Shown here: in pieces, positions 49,066 to 60,468 of the stretch | How positions within the stretch are numbered: position 1 is the first letter of the stretch | Layout of the letters: each line of letters opens with the position of its first letter | Assembly: GCA_029891345.1 (NCBI GenBank) | Contig: CM057009.1 | Coordinates: 209,802,709-209,866,708 of the forward strand | DNA length: 64,000 nucleotides | Direction of reading: 5' to 3' | Source of the DNA: Dryococelus australis | Lineage: Eukaryota > Arthropoda > Insecta > Phasmatodea > Phasmatidae | Made by a program: the position numbers and the translations under genes | The notes under the pieces: model-generated | Told to the model about the DNA's origin: nothing | The model's database searches: none | Seen by the model: only the letters and a program-made list of their open reading frames with translations

Positions 49066-51131
49066 GATTTTGACTTAATCCGATGTGCAGGATCACCCAT
49101 CACACTATATTACTTTAATATACCTGTATGCATAAGCAAACAAAAATAATTTTAAATTGTAAAAAAATTAATTATATGTATCGTTGTATATATTCCAATA
49201 TATTTCAATAACATATTTCTATGTTTATGTATATGTATTTTATATATATATAAATATTATTTTTATGTACTTGTAGGTATATATAGAAATATAAAATTCA
49301 TAAATGTATTCTATCCTATCTGATATTTATACACATAGTGATTCATAGCACCTGCATCACACCTTTTCTCGGAAATAACAAGACACTGGGGGTTCGCGAA
49401 ATAGTGTGATAGCTCTACAGCATATAAAGCATCTATTGGTAGTGATCCCATTCCACGAACATACGATTGTAGGGGGATTGTGGGAGAGGGGGGCAGGGGG
49501 AGTGAGCTTTGAAATTGCAAATGGGTTATGTGGGTCATATAAGGTGTCGTTGTCTAGATCGCCTAAAAGTAAACACCATTTACAAAGACAATTTTTGTCT
49601 GATGTGCATAGTTTACTCACAATTAATTAAATCATCTAAGCATATGGTTTGTGAGGTGCGTAGTTTACGCACAATGAACATTGATCGCAAACAGGAGGTG
49701 AAGAAGATCACGAAGACAGCATTAATGTAATTAATGCCTATGGATACCATATTATGAAGTACGGGTGAGAAGGATAATTATTACGTCGACGTTACTACAG
49801 ATTTCTCCAACGAGTTTCCTTCTAAAAATGGGGTGAAAATGGAAGAAGGCGTCAAGAACGCTTGTTTCATTTCTTCCGCAGACCCGAATGAACTTGTTGA
49901 TTGACTCAGACATTTGATTGAACTCCTTTGCCGTAGCACAAATAATGTTGACAAGCATAATTTTAAGCTCTATATTTTCAGTAAAAGGTAGACCAAAAAC
50001 TCTGCAAGGCACTCTCGAGGGATTATAAAACACATTAAAATATGCCAAATCATTACAATGAAAAATTTCCCGACGTTCACAAAAAAAGTTGATGAAATAA
50101 TCATAAGACTGATTAATTATACTATAATTAAAAAATACAACTCGCAAAGCATATAAATGAAAAAAAAATTTATACTGAATTTTAAATTACTGTTGAAACA
50201 ATTATTTGAAAACATTGACTAGATTACATTTCAGGACCAATTAGAAAGGAGGGCAACTGTTTAAGCCCCGTAAAGCCTCCATTTCTTAAAAAGGAACATA
50301 TTACAAAGGGTAATAATATCGGTGGAGGCAGTCAGAAGATCCATCAAAGCTCCAACCGAATAAAACTGTTGCAGACTAAGATCAGATTAAAACGTACTTG
50401 AAACAGCCCAATGCAAGAGATATGGACACCAATAGTAATCAAAAATGATTAATTCTTCGGTGGCTAACAAGACAATACACAACACGTTACAAGGTGAAAC
50501 TGTAATATGACGTTTTAGTTTAACTGAAAGAGAATTTTGATGGGTAACCGAAACCACAATATAGAAAAAAAACTATCATTGCTGCTCACTCAAGATGAAC
50601 ACAACTGTGCTCCACAAAACGCTAAAAAAGTCCCACAACACACAAAATTTGTCCACTATTCATCAATAGTTAAGTCCTAATACTCTGGCTCAGGCAACAA
50701 TACTAAATTAAAACGAGCCACATCGCGGCCTCAACGCCCAGGAGAACGACAAGTGCAGCAGTTAAACCATTTGAAGATGTCTTACAGGCGACACGTTTAT
50801 GCGACGGCAGGACGTAGAATAGGAAGAGTCCTAGCCATACAGGGGCTTCAAAAAACTATCAAAAGAATATAAAGACTGTATGACGCACGACCGGAGGGGA
50901 AAACGAGGGAGGGAGAACAAGGGAGGGAGAACTGCGTCGTGTAGAAAGTAAAGGAAATGTCTTGCACGACGGGCGCTAGCATCGCAACCACCACACCGAA
51001 ACATGTGCTCTGGTGACCAGTCTCTGAACATATAATCGAAACATCAAACATAGTACACAATGATACAGATAGAAGAAAATTCGTGGACGAGTAGAAACTG
51101 TAGATAGATCGTTCTCAGAGTAACACGCAGG
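49066..51131. other. Intron sequence with one unrecognised minus-strand frame
   Basis: AT-rich to 49320. The minus-strand frame 50147-49752 is 131 codons long, contains PCRVFGLPFTENIELKIMLV and a plausible mix of residues, and may be decayed coding sequence, but I recognise no family. Around 50690-51010 GC rises again without a clear feature. Confidence 0.35.
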
Positions 51132-51386
51132 TCAGCCCAAAATTCGAACAATGACACAAGGAATGATCATTTCCTTCTTGTTGTGCCCAGGGACGGAGGG
51201 CAACCAAGTGTGGAAGCAACTCAGCGCCAAAAGAGCCTGTCTCTTCTCGAGCAGAAGGTACAGCATCTTACCAGCATCAAGAGGGTTGCGGTAGAAGTAA
51301 CCATCTGAAGATCTGCCTCTAACAGCAGCAAACTCGAACAGATTTTCAGAAGTACGACGAAGACACAAGGTGGGCTCGGCGCCGCT
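51132..51386 (-). other. Coding-like block of unknown function with splice-acceptor context
   Basis: On the minus strand an open frame of about 85 codons starts directly after a strong acceptor, TTGTTCCCGTCTTCCCACAG (ending at 51387), in frame. It has protein-like composition: RRTSENLFEFAAVRGRSSDG, FYRNPLDAGKMLYLLLEKRQ and NKKEMIIPCVIVRIL, ending at a stop. Codon use is not AT-driven. I do not recognise the family. It could be an exon of a nested minus-strand gene or part of a mobile or viral-origin insertion. No neighbouring exon was identified. Confidence 0.35.
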
Positions 51387-51439
51387 CTGTGGGAAGACGG
51401 GAACAATGCAAACAATTAAGGATTAGAAAAGGAGAAACA

Positions 51440-51720
51440 GTGGTATGAAAAGTAGTGGTGGGTGTTAATCGTCTGCCGATCGTCATGCTTGGAGGATTTG
51501 TGTTCTGCCATATTTCATTCGAATTCCAGATCTCCTGCATATAAAAATTTTTTTCCGAAATTGTCCAGAATTTTTAAATATATATATTTTTTTACTTTTA
51601 TATATTTTTTCACTCTTGTTGGGGTTTTTAGGCTTTTATTGGTTCAAGGTCATCCTAAAGGTTACCAGGTCAGAGTCAAGTTCACCCATATCCAAGTTAA
51701 CCGCCTTTTGATATTACACC
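51440..51720 (-). repeat. Repeat family A, copy 6 (partial, inverted)
   Basis: On the plus strand it has CGTCTGCCGATCGTCATGCT (51469-51488) and GGAGGATTTGTGTTCTGC. These match the reverse complement of copy 1's GCAGACGACTGA and CACACATCCTTCCAGCATGA blocks. TCTCCTGCATAT and TTCAAGGTCATCC (51643-51655) follow. The orientation is the same as copy 4. Confidence 0.6.
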
Positions 51721-53007
51721 CTGGTATTCAACTGCCTCCTGGCTTCTATCCCAGATCACATTTCACCATATTCCCCCTTTATATTCTACTCAAGTACATT
51801 ACGGCAACTGAATTGTGTTCTCTTACATGCTAGTCAATAAAATATTTTTTTAGGCAGTGAGAAATTATAATATCCTTTTTACAGATTGAAATTCACTGAT
51901 TTTTAAACATATATTATAAAAGTCCGAGTTCGCTTGTGTAAAGGCAATTGTGACACGCGAGTTAATAATCAAACTTTAAAATTATGAGTATGTTGCAGCG
52001 TTATGGAATTTAAGTCGGAATAAAGGTAGTAACCATGATAATTTCCATTAAATAATTTTAACACAGCGTCAGACATGTATTGGTATTTTGTTGTTTACAG
52101 ATTTTTGCTCCAACTCACATTATCCAGACACTCTGTTTTCCATCCTAATTTGTTTCCTAAATATTTGTAATAAACTAGTGTTACTGTATAGCCTGTAATA
52201 TTTTTGCTATTTTGTAACACAGAAACAATTAGCAAATAAGCAGTAATATTAATATTCTTATTCGTGTCAAATGTTCCGCTACTCTCTGCAAGCAAAATAC
52301 TTGTACGTTGTCCTGCAATCGTGCAGCTTGTTATAATGGACGCAGTAATACTGTAACTGTATGTGGTCATAACTTTTTTCATAATATGGCCCATTTCCTT
52401 AAATGTGTTTAAAAACATCGTTGATGTAGCACTCTGCTATTTCCGAAATATAAGTGATATTATTTCAGGTCAAAAGTAAATTCAAAACTTCTCAATAAAC
52501 AAGAAATATTTCTTAAGTGCTCTCCATAATCAGGTCTTACCAGAATTGTTAAAGAGCGTTTATATCTATACAAAAAATTTAATTAGTTCTCGTAAGTGTC
52601 TAATAGTGTATTAACATTCGCATACAAGTTAGTTATAGTTTTCATGCTTTGGTTACAAGTATGCCATCCCTGTTCACGAATATTTCTTGCACCATATCCA
52701 ACATGATGCATATATGAGGCCATCAAGCTGTTTTTTGTATAAATGCCCTAGTCCTCCACGTAAATTCCCGAATATTATCTGGTATAGGGGGAAGATATGA
52801 AATATACACGTTCAGCACGTCCCATGTATGATGGATTACATTCAGTTCCGGGAGTTTTGCAAGTCAGTCCATTATGCTGATACACCGTTGGGGATACAGA
52901 AGCGCCATAGCATTACAGTCAAGTGTTGCATTTTATGTAATGATGGGAAATGGCTCCCAAAACACGTCTGTAGAGCGTAAAATACCTTCTAGGATCTCTC
53001 AAATAAA
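51721..53007. other. AT-rich intron, unassigned
   Basis: A 107-codon minus-strand frame (52418-52095) has hydrophobic stretches, but I could not tie it to a receptor family. Nothing else was recognised. Confidence 0.4.
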
Positions 53008-54000
53008 GGGTGGCTAACCAAAACTTGCACCACAAATATTTCGGAAATGAAAAGTGCTATTGATATGCTGGTTTCACAGAAGTAAAGATTAGACACGGAC
53101 TCATAATTTCAGCCCAGACACAGATTTTAATAATTATTCGAATGTGTATTTCTTGACCAAAGTTTTTTTTTTTTTTCAAAAGGGACAATGCTGTTCATAT
53201 CTACAACATAAAACTAGAGTAGTTGGCGTGCTGTCGTGATATGGAAATTTTAAATACCTACAGTTGTATGCTCAATTTAAATGATTAGTTACTAGGTTAT
53301 GATATGCGTACGTTTGTGTAGAATTTGTTGTCTTAACACTGATTGCATTAGGATCTATTTGTCAATACTTCATGATAGTTCATACTACCTAGACGTAAGA
53401 AGTGCAAGAAGATGGTATTTACTAATGCTGAAAAAGCCGATGTGCTCTTAGTGGTCTTCATTTCGAACGCAACCTGTGGAGTAAAATTTTTTTCTTTCTT
53501 CTTCAGAATTCACAGAATTTGTTTATCAACTTTTGTATTTCTTAAGAGAGTGCTGGATCATGGTAGAGTAAATTCACATAAATGTGCAAAACATAACCTG
53601 GGTTTTTCTCGCACATTCAGAAGAAAACTACACACAATCAAACCGAAAAGTAAACCTACAAAAATCATAGCCTTTTAACTACGCAGTTAAGTGGAACAGA
53701 CAACTATGGATATTTAGAATTGTCATATTAGGATAGCACATCAACTATTTGCATAAGAAACCTGCAAAAAACGCTACTGACATTCTAATTTCCTCTAGGT
53801 TTATTTTCTTAATGTGAATAGGCATTGTTCCATTTGAAAAAATGCAACTGTTCAAGAAATACACATTCTAATACTTAATAAAATTTGTGTCTGGGGTGCA
53901 ATTATGAGCCCTTGTCTAAACTTTACTTGTGTGAAACCAACACAACTATAACCCATTATATTTACGAAATATTTACGGTGCAAATTTTAGGTGATTAAAA
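53008..54000 (+). mobile_element. Deletion-derived Tc1/mariner-superfamily element, ~200-bp TIRs
   Basis: Imperfect inverted repeats of about 200 bp bound a 1-kb element. Left/right (right reverse-complemented) blocks are: AACTTGCACCACAAATATTT / AATTTGCACCGTAAATATTT; GGTTTCACAGAAGTAAAGAT / GGTTTCACACAAGTAAAGTT; CCAGACACAGATTTTAATAA / CCAGACACAAATTTTATTAA; AATGTGTATTTCTTGACC / AATGTGTATTTCTTGAAC. Between them sits only the N-terminal part of a transposase (53412-53678), so the catalytic region has been deleted. Confidence 0.85.
53412..53678 (+). pseudogene. DUF4817-type transposase N-terminus, truncated
   Basis: The 88-codon frame begins MVFTNAEKADVLLV, which matches the characteristic start (YTNEEKADMLLVYGE type) of the DNA-binding DUF4817 domain in arthropod IS630/Tc1/mariner transposases. 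FLKRVLDHGRVN further on fits the end of that domain. The middle is Phe-rich and diverged, and no DDE catalytic domain follows. Confidence 0.65.
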
Positions 54001-55689
54001 CTGTACGTTGTAAGCAGACCAGTCAGAGTGCCATGGATGGAAATGAGAGGCGCTCGACGCCCTATCATTATTCCACCTCAGAATATATATATATATAGAC
54101 GTCCTTGACATGGGTATGTTGTTGGTGTCGTCGAGAGCTCTTCCATTTTCTCAAAATTCTGATGTTAATACTCAAACTCTCATTTTGCAAATTAATGGTT
54201 TTGATAAACAAGGACCCAAGTGTTTTCAATTAACTCTGATTGCTCGAAGCAGTGCAAGAATTCTAAATGCCACTTCCTATAACCAATTTCAATATTAGGT
54301 TTGTTTATAGTACCTAACATATATTTCGTCACAGGTTACGTGCTTGCTTCCGTATTTTACAAATTATTCTGCAGTTTCAGAATTCAAGGCGTTTACCATG
54401 GCAGGATGCCTCTATATTGCTCATAAACTAATGCGTTTAATTTTATTAATAAGGACTCAAAGTACGACAAAGTGGTAAAATATCGACAACGACAGCTCTG
54501 ATATACACTGTAACAATGTACTTGAGATTATAAACATTGCCTGTGTAAGACAATTAACGCATGCAATTTTTCATTTGAGTGACATTATTTAAACTTCTTT
54601 CTGCTGATATATGCTATGGAAGTGATAGTCTCGATGTAGAAACGTAGTTATATTTTGTAAGCATAGTTCAAAAATTTTGCCAATATTTCTAAGGCACTAC
54701 TTATATAAACTGATACAGATTACCCTAGTACATGAAAATTTCTTAGGCGTTCTCACACTATTATTTTTAATGTCCTAAAACACATCAATACGAACTAAAC
54801 TACTCCATTTTTAGTATAAATGGAGATATTTAAACATATTTACTGACTGTCCAAAACCAAGTTACTTGTAATGTCCTTACTATGAGTCTGGTGCTCCTCT
54901 GCGAGCCGATATTGCGCGCTACCGCACCAATTGTTTCGTAGTAACAGGGCGATAACTGCTACAAGACCAATTCTTCAAATTGCACCTCTTTGTTACTGAT
55001 CCACACATTATACACGCCTACTTAATTAGTAATTAATAGCCGTTTGGCAGAATATTCCATTATGTTAACTCTCTGTATCCTAACGAAGTTTCATAGTCAT
55101 CAGTAGGGCATATTTATTCAATGCACAACTTACCACGACTGATGTGTTTGTAACTTAACAGCGCAATACACAAGGTATTAAATAAAGAGACTGGGAAACA
55201 AACAAAAACACATCCTTTTTAAACATTGTCTCCTATTCGATGTCCATAGGTAGAGTGAATTGGGTGGTTTGGTAAATGGGGCCTTATGAGGTTCTAAATT
55301 TTTTGTATGGAATACTACACATTAATTCGTGTGTGTAGATTACAGTGACTCAGGAGCGATGAAAATGTTTAATGTATAAAAAATTAATGTTTGTATACAA
55401 AAATATCTCTAACAGAACCATTTTTGTGCAATAAATGATACATATTTATTTTCATAAGTCCAGCAAAAGGTATTTATGAAATACTAACATATATTCATAT
55501 TTTTTCATGTACCCTTTTGCTGATGTGGGCGGGGGGAAGGAGGGATATAAAAAGCACTTTCCGAAGTTAAGAAAATACACACAATGCCATAAATTGGCCC
55601 CAGCCTGAGGAAAGGACTTAATAGAATAAAACTTGTCGGAAGTAATAGAAACAAGAACACAAATAACTGGTTAAAACAATAAGAAAACA
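54001..55689. other. AT-rich intron, unassigned
   Basis: A short TA run lies at 54085-54098. No gene or paired repeat was found. The 62-codon frame at 54110-54298 has no family motif. Confidence 0.4.
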
Positions 55690-56110
55690 GTGCCGTTTAT
55701 TCAAGCAGAAACGTTACGCATAAAAGTTATTTTAGTAAAAAATCGCACCACCCATAGCATTGGAAAGATGCAACAACAAAGGCCAATATTGAGTCATATG
55801 GACATCGAATGTTGGTATGTGAAAGATCGGTACATAGTTCTTGCAACTACTTCTCCAGATGCTAGAGGCACGTTGATATCATCCTAGCTGGCTACATGCA
55901 TGTTCTGTAGGTGAGAAATCTGAAGACCTGGCTGGCCAAGGAACGGTGTCAGCTGAATGATGGCAGCCTGGGAAACACATGCTGCATGAGTGCTGGCATT
56001 GGCCAGCTGGAAAATTGCCCATTGATGAAGCGCCATTATTAAACGATATTCATCAGTCATTGATGACACACAATTATGACAAAACTGCAAATGAAGTCGC
56101 TACTGTCTGG
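55690..56110 (-). mobile_element. Tc1-like transposase fragment
   Basis: On the minus strand, WAIFQLANASTHAACVSQ (about 56020-55968) is followed by TPFLGQPGLQISHLQNM (about 55946-55896). This reproduces the Tc1 C-terminal order: AIFQQDNA..H.A.VSQ, then LPWPARSPDLSPIE. The conserved Asp/Glu residues are largely lost. No terminal repeats were found. Confidence 0.55.
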
Positions 56111-57680
56111 GTCTCAGTGGAACACTGAAAGGGAAGTCAAGAATGCAAGTCTTTGCCTGCAAAGTCACTTCGCAATAGTACAGTTAGAAACAAGGGGCGC
56201 TGACGATCCCGCGGCATATATGTGGATGGTTGAAATATTGGTTATTGTTTAAGTAAGCACCTGTGAGACAGTTAAAATTTTCTCTCTTCTGGTGTAATGT
56301 AGGTCGCCCAGAGCCTTCGCGGAGCAAACGTATTCCTTCATATCCCCAATGTTCCATGTGGTGGCCAGTTACTTTTTTAAAATTAATTTCTGATTATGAA
56401 AATACAAATTCTTCAGTTAATCATGTTATTATAGTGAGTAATCACTCTGGGGTTTTTATATATTAAAAGATACATTTTCAAAACCAGAAGGAAGTATATA
56501 GTTTGTACTATCGGTCTGGTGGCCTATGTAAAAATATCACATTTAAAATATAGTGTGTCAATAATGTGTTTATTTTTTATAGTTTCTAGTCCAGCAAACA
56601 CTTGACTGTTATGTATAAAACCAAATAGTGTAATACAATGTTATGTGCTGGATGAATATATATACCTATTACCTTGATGTGAGTTCGTAAAAAATTCTTT
56701 CGGATGAATCGAGATAGGAATGGATTTAACTGTATTCAGTAAAAAGTATTGGAAGTGTTACATCATCTATTTTAATTTACCCTAAATAGGCACATCTTTT
56801 TAATTCAACAATACGATTTCTTAAATATGATTTTCTTGAAAAATTATATACATTTTTAAACATGACCGATTTTTGAAACCAGTGTACCAGGATAAATTAT
56901 GCTACTATTAGTTAATTGCGTAAAACTAAGTGCACAAAGAATTTCGATCAGAATTTAAAAATAAATATGATTTGACAACTTATGTTGCCGACAGATTTTA
57001 CATTCCTTGAAATATTGTTAGGCTACTATTTATAACTCTAATGCATAAACGGTCAGTAAAGTAAGTTTGACAAATATTCCCGAGAGACTTATATTTATGG
57101 TAGTACTGTAAGATAACAAGCTCCTAGATCTTCTCAAAGCATTGGATTTCCTATTCATATTGTTGACAAAATATTTTTGGGTGCCATGATTACTAAGGTG
57201 CCATGATTGCATAGCCAGGAGGCGGCCAGGAGGCGGGACCGCATATCGTTATAATTCGCGCTTAACCGCCATAACAACTATATTTATTAATGCCAAATCC
57301 GTATTCATGAGGTTCAAAGCCCAATATAATATATCAGATCCCATCGTCTTTAACCAAGTTATACATAACCATGTAACATAAAAATTCATAATATTGTTTT
57401 CTGTTTTTGCATTGTTTCCAGTAGTGTTAAGTATTCTGAACTGAAAAACATGTTATATTGTTTTCATAAAAAGTTTAATGTAGCTCTTCGAATACAATAA
57501 ATGTTTATCCTTTGACTACAGTTACTAATTATTTATGTATTCCTAAGAGGTTTTTAGGTCAAAATGTATAGATTTATGTCAGAACATTTGACACATATAT
57601 TGGACAGTGTATACGATTATATGCAGTACATAAATTAATTGTTAAACAATTAACTTTATTAAGTGCACAATTTATAAATT
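56111..57680. other. AT-rich intron before the second exon
   Basis: No gene recognised. A small GC-richer motif with a repeated CCAGGAGGCGG word is at 57216-57237. Confidence 0.4.
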
Positions 57681-57703
57681 GTTGTTATTTGTATCTTTTT
57701 TAG

Positions 57704-57805
57704 GTATTGGATATGCCGCAGCTGTAATGTCATGCTGGATGAACGTCTATTACATAGTCATTTTGGCATGGGCTATTTTTTACTTCTTCATGTCTCTACG
57801 ATCAG
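57704..57805 (+). CDS. GAT: SLC6 neurotransmitter transporter, second coding exon (TM3)
   Basis: This 102-bp exon is phase 1 at both ends. It completes a Gly codon begun in the first exon and adds [20 protein letters not shown] then [13 protein letters not shown]. It is transmembrane helix 3 of the SLC6 fold and the start of the large extracellular loop. The NVYYIVIL stretch contains the Tyr pair that, in GABA transporters (human GAT1 Tyr140), takes part in substrate binding. The insect-type [14 protein letters not shown] wording supports GABA transporter over other SLC6 members. It is bounded by TTTTTTAG at 57696-57703 and GTGAGT at 57806. The next exon lies beyond 64000. Confidence 0.9.
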
Positions 57806-58099
57806 GTGAGTATTCTTTAGATTTATTTGTTCCAACTATCCAATAATTTTTGTTTTGCATATTTATTACATATAAATGGTTTTGTTTGCTAGTTCAGTAT
57901 TCTTATAGAAAACAAACAATAGTTGTATTGTTTTACTAATGCTCTATTTAATGATTTACTAATAAATACTTAAATATATAGAGCCCCGTCATTTTTAACC
58001 AACCCACTATTTGAATATAAAACCAGAAGTCATCTAGTTAAGCCCTTGGCGACCGAATCACTTAAGGTAACGTGAAACAAAAGACAAAGGAATTAATCA

Positions 58100-59385
58100 G
58101 AAAATAAACTCTTTTGCAGAAAAATTGATCACGCTGATAGGACCATCGCAGGGACATATAAGTGGGTAGAGGCACAAGGTATGGTGGCATGTATGTAAAA
58201 ATAATCAAAATGTTATACCATACTAAGCTTGCATCGCCCAACAAATCCACCATAGTTAATGCTGGCTGAAGTTGCTGTTCAATATGGTCCCAAACATTCT
58301 CCATGGGCGAGGAGTCTGGGGACATGGTAGGCCAAGGAAGCATGTTGACATCAAGATGGCAAGCCAGAAATACCCATGCTTTTTGACACTGGGAATTACC
58401 CTGCGGGAAGACGGGGATGCCAAACTGCGTACATGGTAGCAGAATACCTTTTGTGTATCGCCGCGCTGTCGGAGTTTCTGCAATCGCCACCAACGGGGTT
58501 CAGTATTCGTAGGAAATGGCACCCCACACCACGACAGATCTCATTGGGTTTGTTTGCCGCTCTGCAATGAAGTGTGGATCATGGCACTGGTCAAGACATC
58601 TCTAGGCTCGAATTTGGCGGTCGTTTGTATCCAGACAGAACTGTGATTCGTTGCTGTATACCCCTTGTCGCCAATCCACAAGCTGTCATGCTGCTCGTTC
58701 CTGGTAGGTCACGCATGCTCGTCAATGCAAGGGTCGTAACGGTAAACGTAAGGGACGCAGTGACGACAGATCCCGCTCTGCTTTGATATAGTACTGTTGG
58801 ACACAGGCATATTCCCAAATGTCTTTACATGTTGCTAGATGGTGTGTAGTGACGCCCATGGAGTTCTTAAAGCATGTCGCACTATGAAACCATCTTCCCT
58901 TCTGGTGCTCCGCCGGGGTTCGAACGAACCAAGCCTTCTCAATGAGTGTGTGTACCCTCCTCTTATCACCGTGTCCAAAACCGTGTCCAAAACCGTGTCA
59001 CAATGTAGTCAGAATTGTTCAAGTGGTGAGCAATGAGCCGAAAATTCGAACCTGCCTTTCTGAGGCCGACGTTACAGCCTCTCTCAAACTCACCAAGCTG
59101 GTCAAAGTTATATCGAATGCACCGGGGCATACTGAGTGTTCACTGAACTTGGCTAAGGGGCATACACTGCTCACACTGCTGCTACTAAGGCCATATTCGG
59201 TGTCTTGCAGCTATGAATGATGGAGGGACATGCATGATCCCTAGTGGCACATCTGCGCAAGCAACCCGCATTTAACGGAAATGGAATACATGTCGGGCTA
59301 TGACGATACTGTGTGGCAACATTCGTTGTACTCGTACGATTCGTTCATGGTGATCAATTTTCTTGCAAATGTTTGTATTTGTTTT
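58100..59385 (-). mobile_element. Tc1-like DNA transposon, same family as the 9-kb copy
   Basis: Inverted ends: TTTTGCAGAAAAATTGATCACG at the left (58112-58133) and, reverse-complemented, TTTGCAAGAAAATTGATCACC at the right (59348-59368). The minus-strand transposase reads LPWPTMSPDSSPMENVWDHI (about 58340-58281) near its C-terminus. Upstream it has VDWRQGVYSNESQFCLDTNDR (split, about 58680-58618), corresponding to the FSDESRF segment, and VVVWGAISYEY (about 58540-58508). It is interrupted by stops and frame changes. The left inner sequence GACCATCGCAGGGAC matches TACCATCGCAGCGGC in the 9-kb copy. Confidence 0.85.
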
Positions 59386-60468
59386 TTCAATATCAAAAAT
59401 TTAATAAACCATGTGCAAATATATCTTAATAACGAGTAGCTAAATTTCTATAAAAGTGATTTTTTTATAGAAAATAAAATGGGGTGGTTGTGTTTTGAAA
59501 GAAATTTAAAATAATCTTAGCGTATTATGCATAAAAATAATGCTTACTTAAGTCAATTCACTTAACGCAATCATTAGTATATTTCATGAAGAAAAATATA
59601 CAGATATTTTACAGTTTGCAAATTTTCGTATTCACTGAAAATAAAGACTAGAAACTAAATAATGGCTTAACATTCTGTGTATCAAAAAACTACAATTTCT
59701 AAATACGTGACACGAAGTTAATATAAATCATAAAAATATGTTTACGAAAACGTTCATAGAAAACCTTAAAACATAAATACATAGACTCCTCCACAATCAT
59801 GCATTGAGACACTCCCGAATGTAAATATGTATTATTTATACTTTCAGTCCCCAGCTTTTCGAAAACTCCACTACGTTAACTAATCCAAATTCAGACCGTT
59901 GAGTAAAAATATACTCTAGAGTAGCCATGGTATAGGAAAAAGTCTGACCAGTTTTATGTGTTAGTTCCGCTAATGATCCAGAGGAGCGCTATTGTTCTCG
60001 ACGACGTCATCCGCGCGTTGTTGCAAATTCCGCAGCCGGTAAAAGTATGCCATAAACCTGACCTCGGCTCACCCACGTGTTCGTTCAAGTTCTGCCAAAG
60101 GCGAGCCTATCACATGCGTGTTACCAGCATTCGTTGTAACTGTGAATACACAACTCATGATTTACTAGCGGCGACCATAGCATGTGTTTTGTTTATGTCG
60201 TAGAATTATGTGTGAGCCAACATTTTTGCAGCGATATCAACTACTATTCGATTTTATGTTTTTAATTATAATCTATTATTTTACTATAGTTTAGTTGTTC
60301 ATGATAAAATACGCGTACAGTTTGCACTTACAAATTCAAACTTCATATAAATCATAAATTATGTCAAACATCATAGTAAACTTTTCATTCCGTTCTTATG
60401 TGAAACGAAATGGACAGGAAATAATTGTTCAGTAGTGGAGGAATATATTTTAGATGCACAACGGTCTA
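59386..60468. other. AT-rich intron with a CpG-richer patch
   Basis: AT-rich apart from about 59995-60190, which has more GC and holds the second copy of the short GGCGAGCCTAT motif (60098-60185; first copy 13077-13136). No gene was found. Confidence 0.4.

Larger units (their letters stand above)
39578..57703 (+). other. 18.1-kb intron of the transporter gene
   Basis: The donor GTAAGT (39578-39583) and the acceptor TTTGTATCTTTTTTAG (ending 57703) are both strong. Joining the two exons gives a Gly codon split after its first base and an uninterrupted family match ([13 protein letters not shown]). The intron is filled with family A repeats, minisatellites, two transposon remnants and a CpG-rich island, each listed separately. 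Confidence 0.9.

Noticed and set aside
52095-52418. Possible chemosensory-receptor C-terminus on the minus strand
   Set aside because: It is hydrophobic in places but lacks the conserved C-terminal receptor motif, and no adjoining exon was found.
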